Below are positions 8,233 to 16,685 of a stretch of 64,000 nt of DNA, in pieces; position 1 is the stretch's first letter; each line of letters starts with the position of its first letter. Below the pieces are notes generated by a model. That model was not told the origin of the DNA and searched no databases. It worked only from the letters and a program-made list of their open reading frames with translations. This DNA comes from CAIVAT01 sp964355945. GTDB lineage: Bacteria > Bacteroidota > Bacteroidia > Bacteroidales > FEN-979. Location of the stretch: contig CAYHGE010000001.1 of NCBI GenBank assembly GCA_964355945.1, forward strand, positions 182,340 to 246,339, given 5' to 3'. Both the position numbers and the translations under genes were made by a program.

Positions 8233-10320
8233 CTTAAGCCACCGGTCAAGCCAGTTATAGAAGGTTCGTTGCCATAAAATCCCGTTCTGTGGTTTCAACA
8301 CCCAGTGGTTCTCATCCGGGAAGTAGAGGAACTCGGCAGGGATCCCTCTTAATATGGCAGCATTGAATGCCTGCTGACCCTGCGTAGCCACAATCCTGTA
8401 GTCGAGTTCTCCATGAATGCAGAGAATAGGGGTATCCCAGTTCTGTACAAACCGATGTGGTGAATTAGCAAATGATCGTTGGGCAACTTTGTTGTTTTTA
8501 TCCCAGAAGGGGCCGCCCAGGTCCCAGTTGACAAACCACATCTCTTCGGTTTCAAGATACTGTGCCTCTAGATTGAACATACCGTCGTGTGCAATGAATG
8601 CCTTGAACCGCTTGTTGTGATTGCCGGCAAGCCAGTACACTGAAAACCCGCCATAGCTGGCACCGATGCAACCCAGTTTATCCTTGTTTACATAAGGTTC
8701 TTTGGTCATGGCATCGATGGCGCTTAAATAATCTTTCATGTTCTGCCCGCCATAGTCACCACTGATCTGCTCGTTCCAGGCTTGTCCGAAACCCGGGAGC
8801 CCCCTGCGGTTAGGCGCTACAATGATATAACCATTGGCAGCCATCATCTGGAAATTCCAGCGGTACGACCAGAACTGGCTTACCGTGCTTTGAGGCCCGC
8901 CTTCACAATACAAGAGGGTAGGATACGTTTTTGTGGAATCAAAATGCGGTGGATAGATAATCCAGCTGTGCATGTCTTTATTGTCGGTGGTCTTGATCCA
9001 GCGTTGTTTTATGGGAGCCATGGTAAGTTTATCCAGCACTTCTTTGTTGGTGGTGGTGATCGGGGAGTCTTTTCCCGAAACCGGATCCACTGCATAAAGT
9101 TCAGCCGGCATTGACATCGATACGCGTGAAGCAATCAGCTTGTCTCCGGCAGGGATCACACCGGTATAGTTGTGAATACCTGCAGTGATTTTGGTGAATT
9201 TTCCATCTGCCAGATCCATCCGGTAAATTTCATCAGTTGCGTGAAAATCGCTGATAAAATAGAGAGACTTGTTGTCGTCAGCCCACACCAGGCCTTCGAC
9301 ATTCTGATCAAAGGCTTTGGTGAAGTCAACTTTTATTTTCGAATCTGTGTCATACACAAACAGTCTGTTCTTATCTGACTCATAACCATCACGTTCCATG
9401 CTCTGCCATGCAATTTTTTTACCGTCTCCCGAAAAAATCGGAGCGACATCGTATCCCATCATGCCTTCGCTGATGTTGGTGGTTTTTCCGCCATCAAGTT
9501 CATAGAGATAGATGTCGGAATTGGTCGAAATTGCATATTCAACCCCTTTTTTCTTCCTGCAGGTATAGGCGATCACTTTGCTGTCGGGGCTCCAGTTGAT
9601 CTGCTCCATGCCGCCAAAAGGCATCAGGGGGCACTCATAAGGCTCATTCAGCAATATGTCGGTTCCTTTGGTGATCTGCTCAGCGCCGAGGTCGGCAAAG
9701 AAAACATGACTGTATGCCTGTACCCAGGTATCCCAGTGGCGGTACATCAGGTCATTGTAAATCCTGCCGCTCGCTTTTGGAAGATCGGTGTAAAGATCTT
9801 TAAGTTGTTTATCAGGAACAACATCCGCGGTATAAAGAAGTTTCTTCATATCCGGGGCATATTTATATCCATTGATCCCGTTTTCAATGTTGGTGACCTG
9901 TTTGCGGGTGGTTCCATCAGGAGACATCTCCCAAACCTGCATGGATCCGCTTTCGGCCGACATGAAAACGACCTTCTTGCCATCCGGCGTCCACATTGCC
10001 TGGTATTCGCTGAATTTTGTGGTGGTTATCCGCTTGAAACCCTGTCCGTCTGTCCCAATCGTATATAATTCGCGGTTTCCTTTATTCTGGGCAATATCGT
10101 AATAGGTTACTCCGTACAAAATGGTTTTCTTGTCAGGAGATAATTCCGGTTCACTCAACCGGCCGAAACTCCACAGAACCTCAGGGGTCATCAGGTCACT
10201 TTTCAGTGCCATGGCTGGTTTTTCAATCAGGGGCACCTCTTCTGCTTTTTTTTCTACAGGTTTGCACGACCAGGACCCGGCAAACAATGCCAGCAAGAGT
10301 ACATAGGATAGTTTTTTCAT
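8230..10320 (-). CDS. S9-family prolyl oligopeptidase-type peptidase, lipoprotein
   Basis: This exported serine peptidase (696 aa) probably works in the periplasm on peptides, releasing dipeptides or acyl-amino acids. The N-terminus has a lipoprotein-like signal with Cys in 'GSWSCKP'. Residues of about 40-420 show WD40/PD40-type propeller strands ('SPDKKTI', 'WTPDGKKVVF', 'SPDSKVIAY'). The C-terminal alpha/beta-hydrolase domain has the nucleophile in GASYGGF (Ser near 553), Asp in HGELDYRI and His in DENHWVL. Four bases separate it from the upstream diacylglycerol kinase gene, so it is probably third in an operon. The stop codon lies in a dispersed repeat. Confidence 0.9.
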   Translation of the reverse strand: MKKLSYVLLLALFAGSWSCKPVEKKAEEVPLIEKPAMALKSDLMTPEVLWSFGRLSEPELSPDKKTILYGVTYYDIAQNKGNRELYTIGTDGQGFKRITTTKFSEYQAMWTPDGKKVVFMSAESGSMQVWEMSPDGTTRKQVTNIENGINGYKYAPDMKKLLYTADVVPDKQLKDLYTDLPKASGRIYNDLMYRHWDTWVQAYSHVFFADLGAEQITKGTDILLNEPYECPLMPFGGMEQINWSPDSKVIAYTCRKKKGVEYAISTNSDIYLYELDGGKTTNISEGMMGYDVAPIFSGDGKKIAWQSMERDGYESDKNRLFVYDTDSKIKVDFTKAFDQNVEGLVWADDNKSLYFISDFHATDEIYRMDLADGKFTKITAGIHNYTGVIPAGDKLIASRVSMSMPAELYAVDPVSGKDSPITTTNKEVLDKLTMAPIKQRWIKTTDNKDMHSWIIYPPHFDSTKTYPTLLYCEGGPQSTVSQFWSYRWNFQMMAANGYIIVAPNRRGLPGFGQAWNEQISGDYGGQNMKDYLSAIDAMTKEPYVNKDKLGCIGASYGGFSVYWLAGNHNKRFKAFIAHDGMFNLEAQYLETEEMWFVNWDLGGPFWDKNNKVAQRSFANSPHRFVQNWDTPILCIHGELDYRIVATQGQQAFNAAILRGIPAEFLYFPDENHWVLKPQNGILWQRTFYNWLDRWLK

Positions 10321-10324
10321 GGTG

Positions 10325-10747
10325 CTATATTATTTTTGGTAAAAATATGATGATTCCGACTATTATAGCTGCAAATGCAATAATCAGTACTGCCCCTGCA
10401 GACAAATCTTTAATAATTCCAGCCTGTTTGTGATATTGAGGAGATACAAAATCGACCAGTTTTTCAACTGCAGTATTCATCACTTCCATTGCAAGAACAA
10501 GGGAGATCATGATCACCAGGATGCACCATTCAACAGTGGTTGCCTGAAAAAATAATCCACCAGCTACAACAAAAAAGCCAATGCACAAATGAATCAGGAT
10601 GTTTCGCTGGCCTTTAACAGCAACAGTGAGCCCGTTGAATGCAAATCCAATACTTTGGAAAAGGCTCTTAGCGCCTTCGTGTCTTTGCGGTGTGTCAGGC
10701 TTAGTCACTGATTTTGCATTAAATATACCTTCTGACTTTTGATACAT
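10325..10747 (-). CDS. Diacylglycerol/undecaprenol kinase family protein (DgkA-like)
   Basis: This small integral membrane kinase phosphorylates diacylglycerol or undecaprenol with ATP. The core has three membrane helices, and the family signature 'AMEVMNTAVEKLVDFV' is followed by 'AGIIKDLSAGAVL'. Starts further upstream (10762, 10795, 10804) would add a tail overlapping the previous gene. The ATG at 10747 gives about 140 aa, a normal length, with 29 bases of overlap. Start choice is uncertain. It sits between an ICMT-like methyltransferase gene and the S9 peptidase gene on the same strand. Confidence 0.85.
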   Translation of the reverse strand: MYQKSEGIFNAKSVTKPDTPQRHEGAKSLFQSIGFAFNGLTVAVKGQRNILIHLCIGFFVVAGGLFFQATTVEWCILVIMISLVLAMEVMNTAVEKLVDFVSPQYHKQAGIIKDLSAGAVLIIAFAAIIVGIIIFLPKII

Positions 10748-11282
10748 ACGTGACCCATTCATTCCCAAATCTTGCAGAAAGAAATGCCTCTTCATTCTTA
10801 ACAATCCTGTGATGGATGTATATCCCGTATATCATAAATGTAACATTGATCAGGTCGGGGAAATAGATACAGGATCCAATGGAGATTAAATGTGTTCCCA
10901 CATACAAGGGATTGCGTCTCAAACGGTAAATTCCGTTGGTTTGCAGTTTTGTCTCCATGCCTGGCAATCCGACAACCAGAGATTTTCCGAGGTTAATCAA
11001 AGCGAAGGTTGATATAAAACAACCTGTATAGAGAAATCCTACCGCAGTCCATGAAAATGAGTCCGGTGGGAAAATATATCCGACCCCGGGGTTGATGGCT
11101 TTTATAATGAAAAGAATCCATGTTGTGAAAAGTGCAACTTTGCCGGTGTAAAAATATAGCTTTTCTGCACTTGGGGTTCCCAGAAATTTTGCAGGCGAAC
11201 TCTTTATCCGAATGTATTGGAGGATGAGAACCGCAAGGAGAAAGATGAATGCTGTCAAAACCATGTAACTGTGGAGCGGCAT
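10719..11282 (-). CDS. Isoprenylcysteine carboxyl methyltransferase-like membrane protein
   Basis: The protein has 187 aa with about five membrane segments. The ICMT/PEMT signature is in its second half: 'YRLRRNPLYVGTHL' and the C-terminal 'NEEAFLSARFGNEWVTY', which bind S-adenosylmethionine and the methyl acceptor. Bacterial members act on small lipophilic substrates rather than prenylated proteins; the acceptor here is unknown. It is the first gene of a likely three-gene run with the lipid kinase and S9 peptidase. It is divergent from the ABC-F gene. Confidence 0.82.
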   Translation of the reverse strand: MPLHSYMVLTAFIFLLAVLILQYIRIKSSPAKFLGTPSAEKLYFYTGKVALFTTWILFIIKAINPGVGYIFPPDSFSWTAVGFLYTGCFISTFALINLGKSLVVGLPGMETKLQTNGIYRLRRNPLYVGTHLISIGSCIYFPDLINVTFMIYGIYIHHRIVKNEEAFLSARFGNEWVTYVSKVRRYI

Positions 11283-11358
11283 CTTTTTTTTGGTAAATTT
11301 AGATAAATTTCTGTTTTCAAAGCGTATTCACAGCCATATTTTTCAGACTGATATTGAC

Positions 11359-11366
11359 TACCTTTG
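11359..11366 (+). promoter_or_regulatory. Bacteroidota -7 element that decides the ABC-F start
   Basis: TACCTTTG lies inside a longer in-frame extension that begins at 11290. Transcription from here would start near 11373, so translation should begin at the ATG at 11386, 19 bases after the element. Confidence 0.55.
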
Positions 11367-11385
11367 CCACTTATACGATTCAAGC

Positions 11386-13263
11386 ATGTCAACAATTCTT
11401 CAGGTTGAAAACCTGGCCCGTTCTTATGGTGAAAAAAATCTGTTTGAAAACATTTCATTTGTTTTGAGCCAGTCTCAAAAAGTTGCGCTTATTGCACGGA
11501 ATGGTGCAGGAAAAACCAGCCTGCTCAACATTATTGCCGGACTTGAGCCTTGTGATGCCGGCTCTGTCAATCTCTTCAATCCGGAATCATTTGAATACCT
11601 CAGGCAGGAGCCTGACCTCGATCCGTCAAAAACTGTTTTTGAGGAGGTCTATTCTCATTCCAATGATATTCAGAAGACCATCCTCAATTATGAGCATGTC
11701 ATCAAGGGTGAGGACAAAGCAGAGATTCAGCGCGCCATTGAACAGATGGATGCCATCCAGGGATGGGAGTATGAAACCCGTGTGAAACAGATACTTACCC
11801 AACTCAAGTTGCCCGATCTTGACCAGCGGATCAGCCAGCTTTCGGGAGGACAACGTAAGCGGGTGGCTCTGGCGAAGGTACTTATCACAGAACCCACCTT
11901 TCTGATCCTTGACGAACCCACCAACCACCTCGATGTTGAGATGATAGAATGGCTGGAGGAGTATCTGGCAAAAAGCACTCTTACCTTGCTAATGGTTACC
12001 CATGACCGCTATTTTCTCGACCGGGTATGCGATGAAGTGCTCGAAATGGAAAATGCGGCGGTTTACAAGTATATGGGCAACTATTCATACTTCCTTGAAA
12101 AACAAGCTGAACGCATCAACAACCAGAACAAGGAGGTGGAGCGGGCACAAAACCTCATGCGCACAGAACAGGAGTGGATGCGCCGGATGCCCAAGGCCCG
12201 CACAACGAAAGCCAAAGCACGCATCGACAGCTTTTACGAATTGCAGGAGAAGGCATCCAGCAAAATCTATGAAGAGCGGATGAACCTCAACATTGAAGGT
12301 GTCCGCATGGGAAATAAAATTCTGGAGATCAACGATGTATCGTACAAATGGGGCGAACTCGCCATCCTGAAAGGGTTTACCTATACGTTTAAACGTGGTG
12401 AAAAGGTTGGGATTGTTGGTAAAAATGGCTCTGGTAAATCAACATTTCTGGATATCATCACCAGCAAAATAAGGCCGCAAAAGGGACATATTCAAACCGG
12501 CGAAACGATTCAGTACGGCTATTACAAGCAGCAGGGACTTGTGTTCAATGATGACACGAAGGTGATCGATGTCGTAAAAGAGATTGCTGAGGTGGTCAAA
12601 CTCGGAAATGGAGACACCATTACAGCGGCAGCATTTCTGAACTATTTCATGTTTCCGTATCCTTCACATTTCCAGTCTGTTTATAAGTTAAGCGGAGGAG
12701 AACGCCGGCGGTTGTATCTTGTCACGGTCCTCATGCGCAGTCCGAATTTTCTGATTCTCGACGAACCCACCAACGACCTTGACATCCTCACCTTGAATGT
12801 GCTGGAGGAGTATCTCGCATCATTCAACGGGTGTGTGGTTGTTGTTACCCACGACCGATATTTCCTGGATAAAATCGTTGATCACCTCTTTGTCTTTGAA
12901 GGAGATGGTGTTATCAGGGACTTTCCGGGGAACTATACCCAGTACAAGGCATGGAGTGATGACCGAAAGAAGAAGGAGCAGCTTCAAAAACGTATTGCAG
13001 TGCGGAGTGTAGAAGCTCAAAAACCTGTTGTGGCTGCATCCAATAAGTTGTCATTCAAGGAGAAACGTGAACTGGAATCTCTTGAAACCGAGATTGCTGC
13101 TCTGGAGGCAGAGAAATCGGAGATTGAATCCGATCTTCAGTCGGGAAGTTTGAGCGCAGATGCCTTGACAAAGCGATCGGAGCGCTGGGCGGCGATTGTT
13201 CCGGAAATTGAAGGTAAAACAGAACGCTGGATGGAGCTGAGCGACAGGGATTCAAGTCAATAA
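11386..13263 (+). CDS. uup: ABC-F family ATPase, Uup-like
   Basis: This soluble ABC-F ATPase (625 aa from the ATG at 11386) carries two nucleotide-binding domains and no membrane domain. Walker A motifs are ARNGAGKTS (about 37-45) and GKNGSGKST (about 345). Signatures are LSGGQRKR (about 151) and LSGGERRR (about 435). Both domains have LILDEPTN Walker B motifs. An ABC-F linker with Arg-rich 'RRMPKARTTKAKARID' separates them. The C-terminal 70 residues form a charged coiled coil like the Uup C-terminal domain. ABC-F proteins act on ribosomes, and Uup also affects DNA transactions. The stop overlaps the convergent hydrolase stop by 7 bases. Confidence 0.9.
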   Translation: MSTILQVENLARSYGEKNLFENISFVLSQSQKVALIARNGAGKTSLLNIIAGLEPCDAGSVNLFNPESFEYLRQEPDLDPSKTVFEEVYSHSNDIQKTILNYEHVIKGEDKAEIQRAIEQMDAIQGWEYETRVKQILTQLKLPDLDQRISQLSGGQRKRVALAKVLITEPTFLILDEPTNHLDVEMIEWLEEYLAKSTLTLLMVTHDRYFLDRVCDEVLEMENAAVYKYMGNYSYFLEKQAERINNQNKEVERAQNLMRTEQEWMRRMPKARTTKAKARIDSFYELQEKASSKIYEERMNLNIEGVRMGNKILEINDVSYKWGELAILKGFTYTFKRGEKVGIVGKNGSGKSTFLDIITSKIRPQKGHIQTGETIQYGYYKQQGLVFNDDTKVIDVVKEIAEVVKLGNGDTITAAAFLNYFMFPYPSHFQSVYKLSGGERRRLYLVTVLMRSPNFLILDEPTNDLDILTLNVLEEYLASFNGCVVVVTHDRYFLDKIVDHLFVFEGDGVIRDFPGNYTQYKAWSDDRKKKEQLQKRIAVRSVEAQKPVVAASNKLSFKEKRELESLETEIAALEAEKSEIESDLQSGSLSADALTKRSERWAAIVPEIEGKTERWMELSDRDSSQ

Positions 13264-14102
13264 CAAGCTTCAATGATAACTGTGTCCATCCAATCACGGA
13301 CAAATCCGAGGATGGCTTCCTTCTCAAATTCATTGTGAAGCTCGTGATACAATCCATCCCAGGGTTTGAAAGTAAGCCCTGAAATAACCATTTCTGAAAA
13401 TTTACTGGTGGCAGCAAAATCTGTCAGGTGATCATCTGTGCCGTGCATCAGCAATAGCTGACACGTAATTTGGCCTGCCTGTTGGAGCGCATATTCGCCG
13501 GCATGAGAAATTTCGAAAAAAGTTCGTGCGGTAATCACATGGTGCACCAGCGGATCTGCAAGATATTTTACGCCAACTTCTTCATCATGGCTTAGATAGG
13601 AGGGAATAATGCCATCGGGGGTGGTCATGGATGGGAAAAGTTTGTTGGCAATGGTTGCAACGACTGCTTTATAAAGCCGCGGTTTAACATTCAGCCTTAG
13701 CCAGGGACTTGTAACCACAGCGCCGGCTACAGAAGGATGGTTCCTGATCAGGTAATTCAACACGAGATTTCCTCCCATGCTGTGGCCGTATAGAATAACC
13801 GGAAGCTCCGGGTGTCGCTTGCATGCTGCTTTAAGTAACAAGGTGAGATCACCCATTATACATTCATAGGAAGGGAAATGTCCTCTCGTCCCAAAGGAAC
13901 GGCCATGCCCGCGGAGATCAACGACGATCAGGGTATAACCTGCTGCTGCAAAGTATGTTCCCACATATTCATAGCGCCCGGTGTGATCGCTCAATCCATG
14001 AATCAGCAGGATCACCCCTTTTGATCTCCCCAACGGAGACCATTCACAGGCGAAAAACGACAATCCTTTTCGATATGGAATGTCAAATTCTGTTTTTGGC
14101 AT
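13257..14102 (-). CDS. Alpha/beta hydrolase, monoacylglycerol lipase/lysophospholipase-like
   Basis: This is a cytoplasmic serine hydrolase of 281 aa. The oxyanion region is LLIHGLSDHTGRY (32-44). 'VDLRGHGRS' follows, and the nucleophile elbow YGHSMGGN places Ser at 108. The acid is in 'MHGTDDHLTD' and the histidine in 'GLYHELHNE'. This order matches the Hydrolase_4 group, which includes monoglyceride lipases. The natural ester is unknown. The ATG at 14102 has no in-frame rival upstream. Confidence 0.87.
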   Translation of the reverse strand: MPKTEFDIPYRKGLSFFACEWSPLGRSKGVILLIHGLSDHTGRYEYVGTYFAAAGYTLIVVDLRGHGRSFGTRGHFPSYECIMGDLTLLLKAACKRHPELPVILYGHSMGGNLVLNYLIRNHPSVAGAVVTSPWLRLNVKPRLYKAVVATIANKLFPSMTTPDGIIPSYLSHDEEVGVKYLADPLVHHVITARTFFEISHAGEYALQQAGQITCQLLLMHGTDDHLTDFAATSKFSEMVISGLTFKPWDGLYHELHNEFEKEAILGFVRDWMDTVIIEACY

Positions 14103-14196
14103 TTGATAAAGATAATAAAAAATAGTGAGTAATATTCAAACTGATTGAGGTCCCCGCGTTCTGCAGAACATCCCGTTTATATTTTTCAACAAACGC

Positions 14197-14228
14197 TTGA
14201 CAGCCGATCTAAAAAACTGCTATATTTG
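14197..14228 (+). promoter_or_regulatory. Promoter of tRNA-Gly
   Basis: TTGACA (14197-14202) and TATATTTG (14221-14228) are separated so that TTG lies 21 bases before the -7 element. This is a textbook Bacteroidota -33/-7 pair. The predicted start near 14235 lies about 40 bases before the tRNA. Confidence 0.75.
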
Positions 14229-14273
14229 CGGCTGAATGTATGGCACAATATACATCATGATTTATCAACAAAT

Positions 14274-14349
14274 GCGGTAGTAGCTCAGTTGGTAGAGCAT
14301 CAGCTTCCCAAGCTGAGGGTCGTGGGTCCGAATCCCATTTACCGCTCCA
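14274..14349 (+). tRNA. tRNA-Gly (anticodon CCC)
   Basis: The cloverleaf can be folded by eye. The acceptor is GCGGTAG with TTACCGC (one G-U pair), the D stem GCTC/GAGC, and the anticodon stem TCAGC/GCTGA around loop TTCCCAA. The T stem GTGGG/CCCAT (one G-U pair) surrounds TCCGAAT. The discriminator base is followed by an encoded CCA. Loop positions 34-36 read CCC, which decodes GGG. It has its own promoter upstream and a terminator 11 bases downstream. Confidence 0.97.
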
Positions 14350-14360
14350 GTAAAATCAAG

Positions 14361-14390
14361 GGTTTCAGAATTTCTGAGACCTTTTTTTTT
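14361..14390 (+). terminator. Intrinsic terminator of tRNA-Gly
   Basis: GGTTTCAG and CTGAGACC form an 8-bp stem (one G-U pair) with a short AATTT loop, followed by nine T. It separates the tRNA from the convergent T9SS gene. Confidence 0.85.
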
Positions 14391-14404
14391 ATTGAGCAAT
14401 GCGG

Positions 14405-15487
14405 TCACTGATTGCTCAAAATTATCTTAAATTTAGTCGCCTCCATACCGTCTCTTTTCACCACCAGACAGTAATGTGCCGTTACAAGTGTGGTTAAATC
14501 GAGGATGATCATGTTTTTTCCCTTTGTTATCGGATAATCTTGCTTCAACATGATTTGACCCAAAAGATCATACAGGTAAATAGTGGAATTGAGATCACTC
14601 CCGGAAATGAAATCCAGGGTTAATTGTCCTGATGACGGATTTGGGTAGCATTTAATGGTGTTAATTTCAGGTGAAAGGTTTTCTGATGTCGATATGAAGC
14701 AGCCATTCGAATCGAAATAGGTCGCCCTGTAGGTGCCGGTTTCAAAAACCGGTATTTTCAGGGAATGCTCCCCGGGTATCACCTGATCATTAAAATACCA
14801 TGTTATGTTTGTCGATCCTACAGGAAGGGAGATGGAGTCATGTTGATGAATAAATACGTTTTGTGTGGCTATGTATTGAATATTGTCGATGAAAATAACG
14901 TTGTTTTGATAATTGTCAGGTGGGGAAAAGAATGGTTTGAACGCAATTTTCTGATATGATCGTGAAGGTATTACCATTACTTCGAATTTCTGCCAGGTAT
15001 AATTATTCAACACATCCGATTGCCACAATAATTCATATTCATCAGGAACTTGACAGTCGCCGTTAAATCCGATTACCTGCAAAACACTGGGATGGTCAAA
15101 AAAGTAAGTTACAAATGAGCACTCTGCATTAAATTCATGTGAAAGGGTTAAGTCGACAGAAAAGGAGTAGCACCTGTCCTTTTCGAATGGGATCACCAGA
15201 TCTGACCACACAATTTCTGCCGACGCGGGAATACACACTGAACGGGTTACCAATGAAATATATGTCTGGCCCTGAGATGCAACAACATGATTGCCGAAAA
15301 AGCCAGGCTGTGTATCACAAGTTGTTGTTCCGTCATTGCAGTTATTCCAGCCGGTTGGGGGTTTCGCCATTGCCGGTGTGCCTTCAAATCCATCATTTTG
15401 AGTCAACACCTGACACTGGCACGGGATGCCCTGAAGGTAGCTTAAGTGTGTTAAAATCAATGATATGAAAATTGTAAGCCTTTTCAT
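14405..15487 (-). CDS. Secreted protein with T9SS type A sorting domain
   Basis: The protein has 360 aa and an N-terminal signal peptide (to about 20). Residues of about 30-210 form a beta-rich domain resembling carbohydrate-binding or MAM-like modules ('GFEGTPAMAKPPTGWNNC', 'FIDNIQY'), with many cysteines. An Ig-like stretch with 'GTYRATYFDSNGCF' comes next. The last 80 residues hold the sorting domain: 'KCYPNPSSGQLTLDF', 'LYDLLGQ', 'LDLTTL' and 'YCLVVKRDG'. Such proteins cross the outer membrane by the type IX system and are anchored or released. No enzyme motif is visible. It is convergent with the tRNA gene. Confidence 0.85.
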   Translation of the reverse strand: MKRLTIFISLILTHLSYLQGIPCQCQVLTQNDGFEGTPAMAKPPTGWNNCNDGTTTCDTQPGFFGNHVVASQGQTYISLVTRSVCIPASAEIVWSDLVIPFEKDRCYSFSVDLTLSHEFNAECSFVTYFFDHPSVLQVIGFNGDCQVPDEYELLWQSDVLNNYTWQKFEVMVIPSRSYQKIAFKPFFSPPDNYQNNVIFIDNIQYIATQNVFIHQHDSISLPVGSTNITWYFNDQVIPGEHSLKIPVFETGTYRATYFDSNGCFISTSENLSPEINTIKCYPNPSSGQLTLDFISGSDLNSTIYLYDLLGQIMLKQDYPITKGKNMIILDLTTLVTAHYCLVVKRDGMEATKFKIILSNQ

Positions 15488-15601
15488 TGTTTTGAGTTAA
15501 CCGGATTTTTATATCATTTGCCCGACCGGCACTGTAAATGTAAACTAAAAAACATCAAAATCCTACAATTGCACCTGTTGTACCTGTAAAGCCCGGTACG
15601 G

Positions 15602-15802
15602 AAGGATGCCGGGATTTTGGCCACTGTGCTATTAGGCAGAGACAGAAAACCCATTGCAGTTGTAGAAGCAAAGAAAACATCTGTAGATGCTGCGATTGGC
15701 AGGGAACAAGCAAAACAATAGTGCACCAACAAAAACACAACCCACGAAGTAGAACTGCCCTTTTGCTTATATACAAATGGACACCATAGGCAAAAAATGT
15801 AG
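15602..15802 (+). pseudogene. Fossil of a type I restriction enzyme R subunit (HsdR N-terminal nuclease)
   Basis: One frame reads 'VLLGRDRKPIAVVEAKKTS', then 'VDAAIGREQAKQ', an in-frame TAG at 15719-15721, and 'ELPFCLYTNGH' before a stop at 15800-15802. The order 'VL.G.D.KP.AVVEAK.TS..D...G.EQAK', then 'F..YTNG', is that of the PD-(D/E)xK nuclease domain at the start of HsdR. About 65 codons remain. There is no start codon, helicase domain, hsdM or hsdS. The surrounding 15488-15984 otherwise holds only a palindrome and the promoter of the next gene. The match is from memory of the family, not from a search. Confidence 0.7.
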
Positions 15803-15827
15803 GTAGAAATTGAATATTTACACAGTC

Positions 15828-15851
15828 ATTTCGTCCCGTACGGGACGAAAT
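15828..15851. repeat. Perfect 24-bp palindrome, REP-like
   Basis: The arms ATTTCGTCCCGT and ACGGGACGAAAT are exact reverse complements with no loop. About 20 bases downstream a second element begins, TTTTCTACCCGTATAAAATCCC followed by AGAAGGGAT (about 15870-15900). It looks like part of the same intergenic repeat. No long T run follows, so it is not a standard terminator. Confidence 0.7.
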
Positions 15852-15932
15852 AATGTATTTATGCACGATTTTCTACCCGTATAAAATCCCAGAAGGGATA
15901 AAAAAGCATTTTTAAACAGTATCTTAATCCTG

Positions 15933-15968
15933 TTATCGGTGAAAATCCCGATAATTGTTTTATATTTG
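15933..15968 (+). promoter_or_regulatory. Promoter with inverted-repeat operator for the SatD-like gene
   Basis: TATATTTG (15961-15968) is a -7 element ending 16 bases before the ATG. Upstream, TTATCGG (15933-15939) and CCGATAA (15948-15954) form a 7-bp inverted repeat with 8 bases between. It covers the place where a -33 element would lie, as an operator would. Confidence 0.5.
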
Positions 15969-15984
15969 AACAAATAATAAAGTG

Positions 15985-16683
15985 ATGGATTATGCAGTAA
16001 TATCTGGTGACATCATTGCATCAACCAGTATGAATGATGCCGGAAAAGCAAAAATTGAAACTGCCCTTATCGAACTTATCGGCGAATTAAAGGATCGTTT
16101 TAAAACCTACTGCCGGGTAATAAAAGGTGATTATCTTGAATGCTATGTGCCCGAAATAGCGAATGTTTTTAGGGTAACCCTGGCAATAAAGTGTTTTGTC
16201 AAGTCAATAGATATTGCCTCCGAACATGTAAACCCTGACCACTCAGGCAGGTTGAAATTATTCAGGACGTATGGAATACGTCTGGCAATCGGAATAGGGA
16301 AGCTGGATCGCTTAGACTTGGAGAATGGTATTATCGACGGAGAGGCCATCTATTTTTCCGGGAGAATAATAAGCGAGGACAAAACCCACGACAAAGAAAA
16401 AGTAACAATTAAAAATACGCTGTTTTTTAAATCGAATGACGAAAATCTCAACAATGAGATTCAACCCCTTCTGGCTTTGATCGATGTGCTGATCAGTAAA
16501 AACACTGAAAAGCAATGTGAAGTATTGTACCTGAAACTGATGGGATATAATGAAGTGCTTATTGTTGAAAAACTTAAAAAAAGTCAATCTACGGTTAACG
16601 AGAAGTCAACCATCGCCGGTTGGAATGCCATTGAAAATGCAATAAAACGCTTCGAAGAGGTATCGCAACTTGCATTTTCCTGA
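15985..16683 (+). CDS. SatD-like family protein, putative regulator
   Basis: The 232-aa protein starts with YAVISGDIIAS, the SatD-like N-terminus. A degenerate nucleotidyl-cyclase-like core follows ('RVIKGDYLECYV', 'RLAIGIGKLD', 'DGEAIYFSGR'). The C-terminal 60 residues look like a helix-turn-helix ('LKLMGYNEVLIVEKLKKSQSTVNEKS'). I choose the ATG at 15985 over a GTG one codon upstream. Members of this family are often paired with a DUF3307 membrane protein, and the remains of one follow 2 bases downstream. Its biochemical role is not known to me. An inverted repeat over its promoter suggests self-regulation. Confidence 0.65.
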   Translation: MDYAVISGDIIASTSMNDAGKAKIETALIELIGELKDRFKTYCRVIKGDYLECYVPEIANVFRVTLAIKCFVKSIDIASEHVNPDHSGRLKLFRTYGIRLAIGIGKLDRLDLENGIIDGEAIYFSGRIISEDKTHDKEKVTIKNTLFFKSNDENLNNEIQPLLALIDVLISKNTEKQCEVLYLKLMGYNEVLIVEKLKKSQSTVNEKSTIAGWNAIENAIKRFEEVSQLAFS

Positions 16684-16685
16684 TC

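Noticed and set aside
11290..11385. N-terminal extension of the ABC-F protein
   Set aside because: It contains the -7 element TACCTTTG and has no homology-like sequence. The ATG at 11386 opens the ABC domain.
11386..13263. ABC-F gene as an antibiotic resistance factor
   Set aside because: The Uup-like C-terminal coiled coil and housekeeping context do not support a resistance ABC-F protein.
14145..14411. A short protein gene over the tRNA
   Set aside because: It covers tRNA-Gly with its promoter and terminator; the frame is incidental.
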